Source of the DNA: Dyadobacter sp. CY345
Lineage (GTDB): Bacteria > Bacteroidota > Bacteroidia > Cytophagales > Spirosomataceae
DNA length: 64,000 nucleotides
Assembly: GCF_021502725.1 (NCBI RefSeq)
Contig: NZ_JAKFFS010000002.1
Span: 186,001-250,000, forward strand
Reading direction: 5' to 3'
A program made the position numbers and the translations under genes. Below are positions 63,956 to 64,000 of this stretch, in pieces. Below the pieces are notes generated by a model. The model did not search any database and was not told where the DNA came from. It worked only from the letters and a program-made list of their open reading frames with translations. Each line of letters begins with the position of its first letter. The first letter of the stretch is position 1.

Positions 63956-64000
63956 ATGAACAACATTTCCAAACTTGTAAATTTTGGAGCTTTTCTGATT
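63956..64000 (+). CDS. Start of a gene cut by the window edge
   Basis: An ATG 2 bases after the previous stop opens 15 codons (MNNISKLVNFGAFLI) to the window end. It looks like the start of a signal peptide. Nothing more can be said. Confidence 0.45.
   Translation, partial: MNNISKLVNFGAFLI

Overview
The window looks like a chromosomal segment of a Bacteroidota bacterium of the order Cytophagales, most like Dyadobacter or a close relative in Spirosomaceae. The clues are a SusC/SusD pair, a type IX secretion sorting domain, Bacteroidota-type promoters (TTTG and TAnnTTTG boxes), a DUF6600 protein, and a rel-fur-purA neighbourhood. The genus is inferred from gene content and protein style, not from a database search. 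No phage, transposon, CRISPR array or recognisable anti-phage operon is present.

Layout. 1-8,000: a tRNA-Leu cut by the window edge, then rel, a Fur-family regulator and purA, a SNF2 helicase on the other strand, and a tRNA-Gly/tRNA-Leu cluster. 8,470-14,770: a TerC-like membrane protein followed closely by a very large SF1 helicase whose C-terminus resembles a Vsr/MTES_1575-type nuclease, then a secreted DUF1080 protein and a HIT protein. 14,800-35,550: one continuous minus-strand exopolysaccharide or capsule locus of 18 genes, read from a Wza-like SLBB export protein at the high-coordinate end to two Wzi-like outer-membrane proteins at the low end.

The polysaccharide locus holds export (SLBB/Wza-like), chain-length control (Wzz-like), a flippase, a candidate polymerase, two glycosyltransferases, an initiating phosphoglycosyltransferase, two methyltransferases, a DUF268 protein and a beta-helix protein. 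It also holds what looks like a complete GDP-D-glycero-alpha-D-manno-heptose pathway (GmhA, HddA, and an HddC-GmhB fusion) plus an NAD-dependent sugar epimerase/dehydratase. The likely product is a heptose-containing surface polysaccharide, assembled by the Wzx/Wzy route. No tyrosine autokinase is encoded with it.

35,680-47,000: aspS, a lipoprotein with a CocE-type hydrolase, a 7TM hybrid sensor kinase, a prolyl oligopeptidase, and a leucine-rich-repeat protein with a plant-like N-terminal cap and a type IX sorting tail. 47,230-51,840: L-rhamnose catabolism (fused aldolase/dehydrogenase, rhamnose isomerase) with a convergent GntR-family regulator; no rhamnulokinase is in the window. 52,000-58,300: a DUF6600 secreted protein, ArfB, an MFS transporter and a large FAD/Fe-S oxidoreductase. 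58,700-64,000: a SusC/SusD uptake pair, a small lipoprotein, and the start of another gene cut by the window edge.

The most interesting points are the fused heptose pathway in the capsule locus, the helicase with a decayed nuclease tail, the plant-like LRR protein, the beta-helix protein with a tailspike-like N-terminal motif, and several long inverted repeats in front of operons. I found no clearly new multi-gene system.
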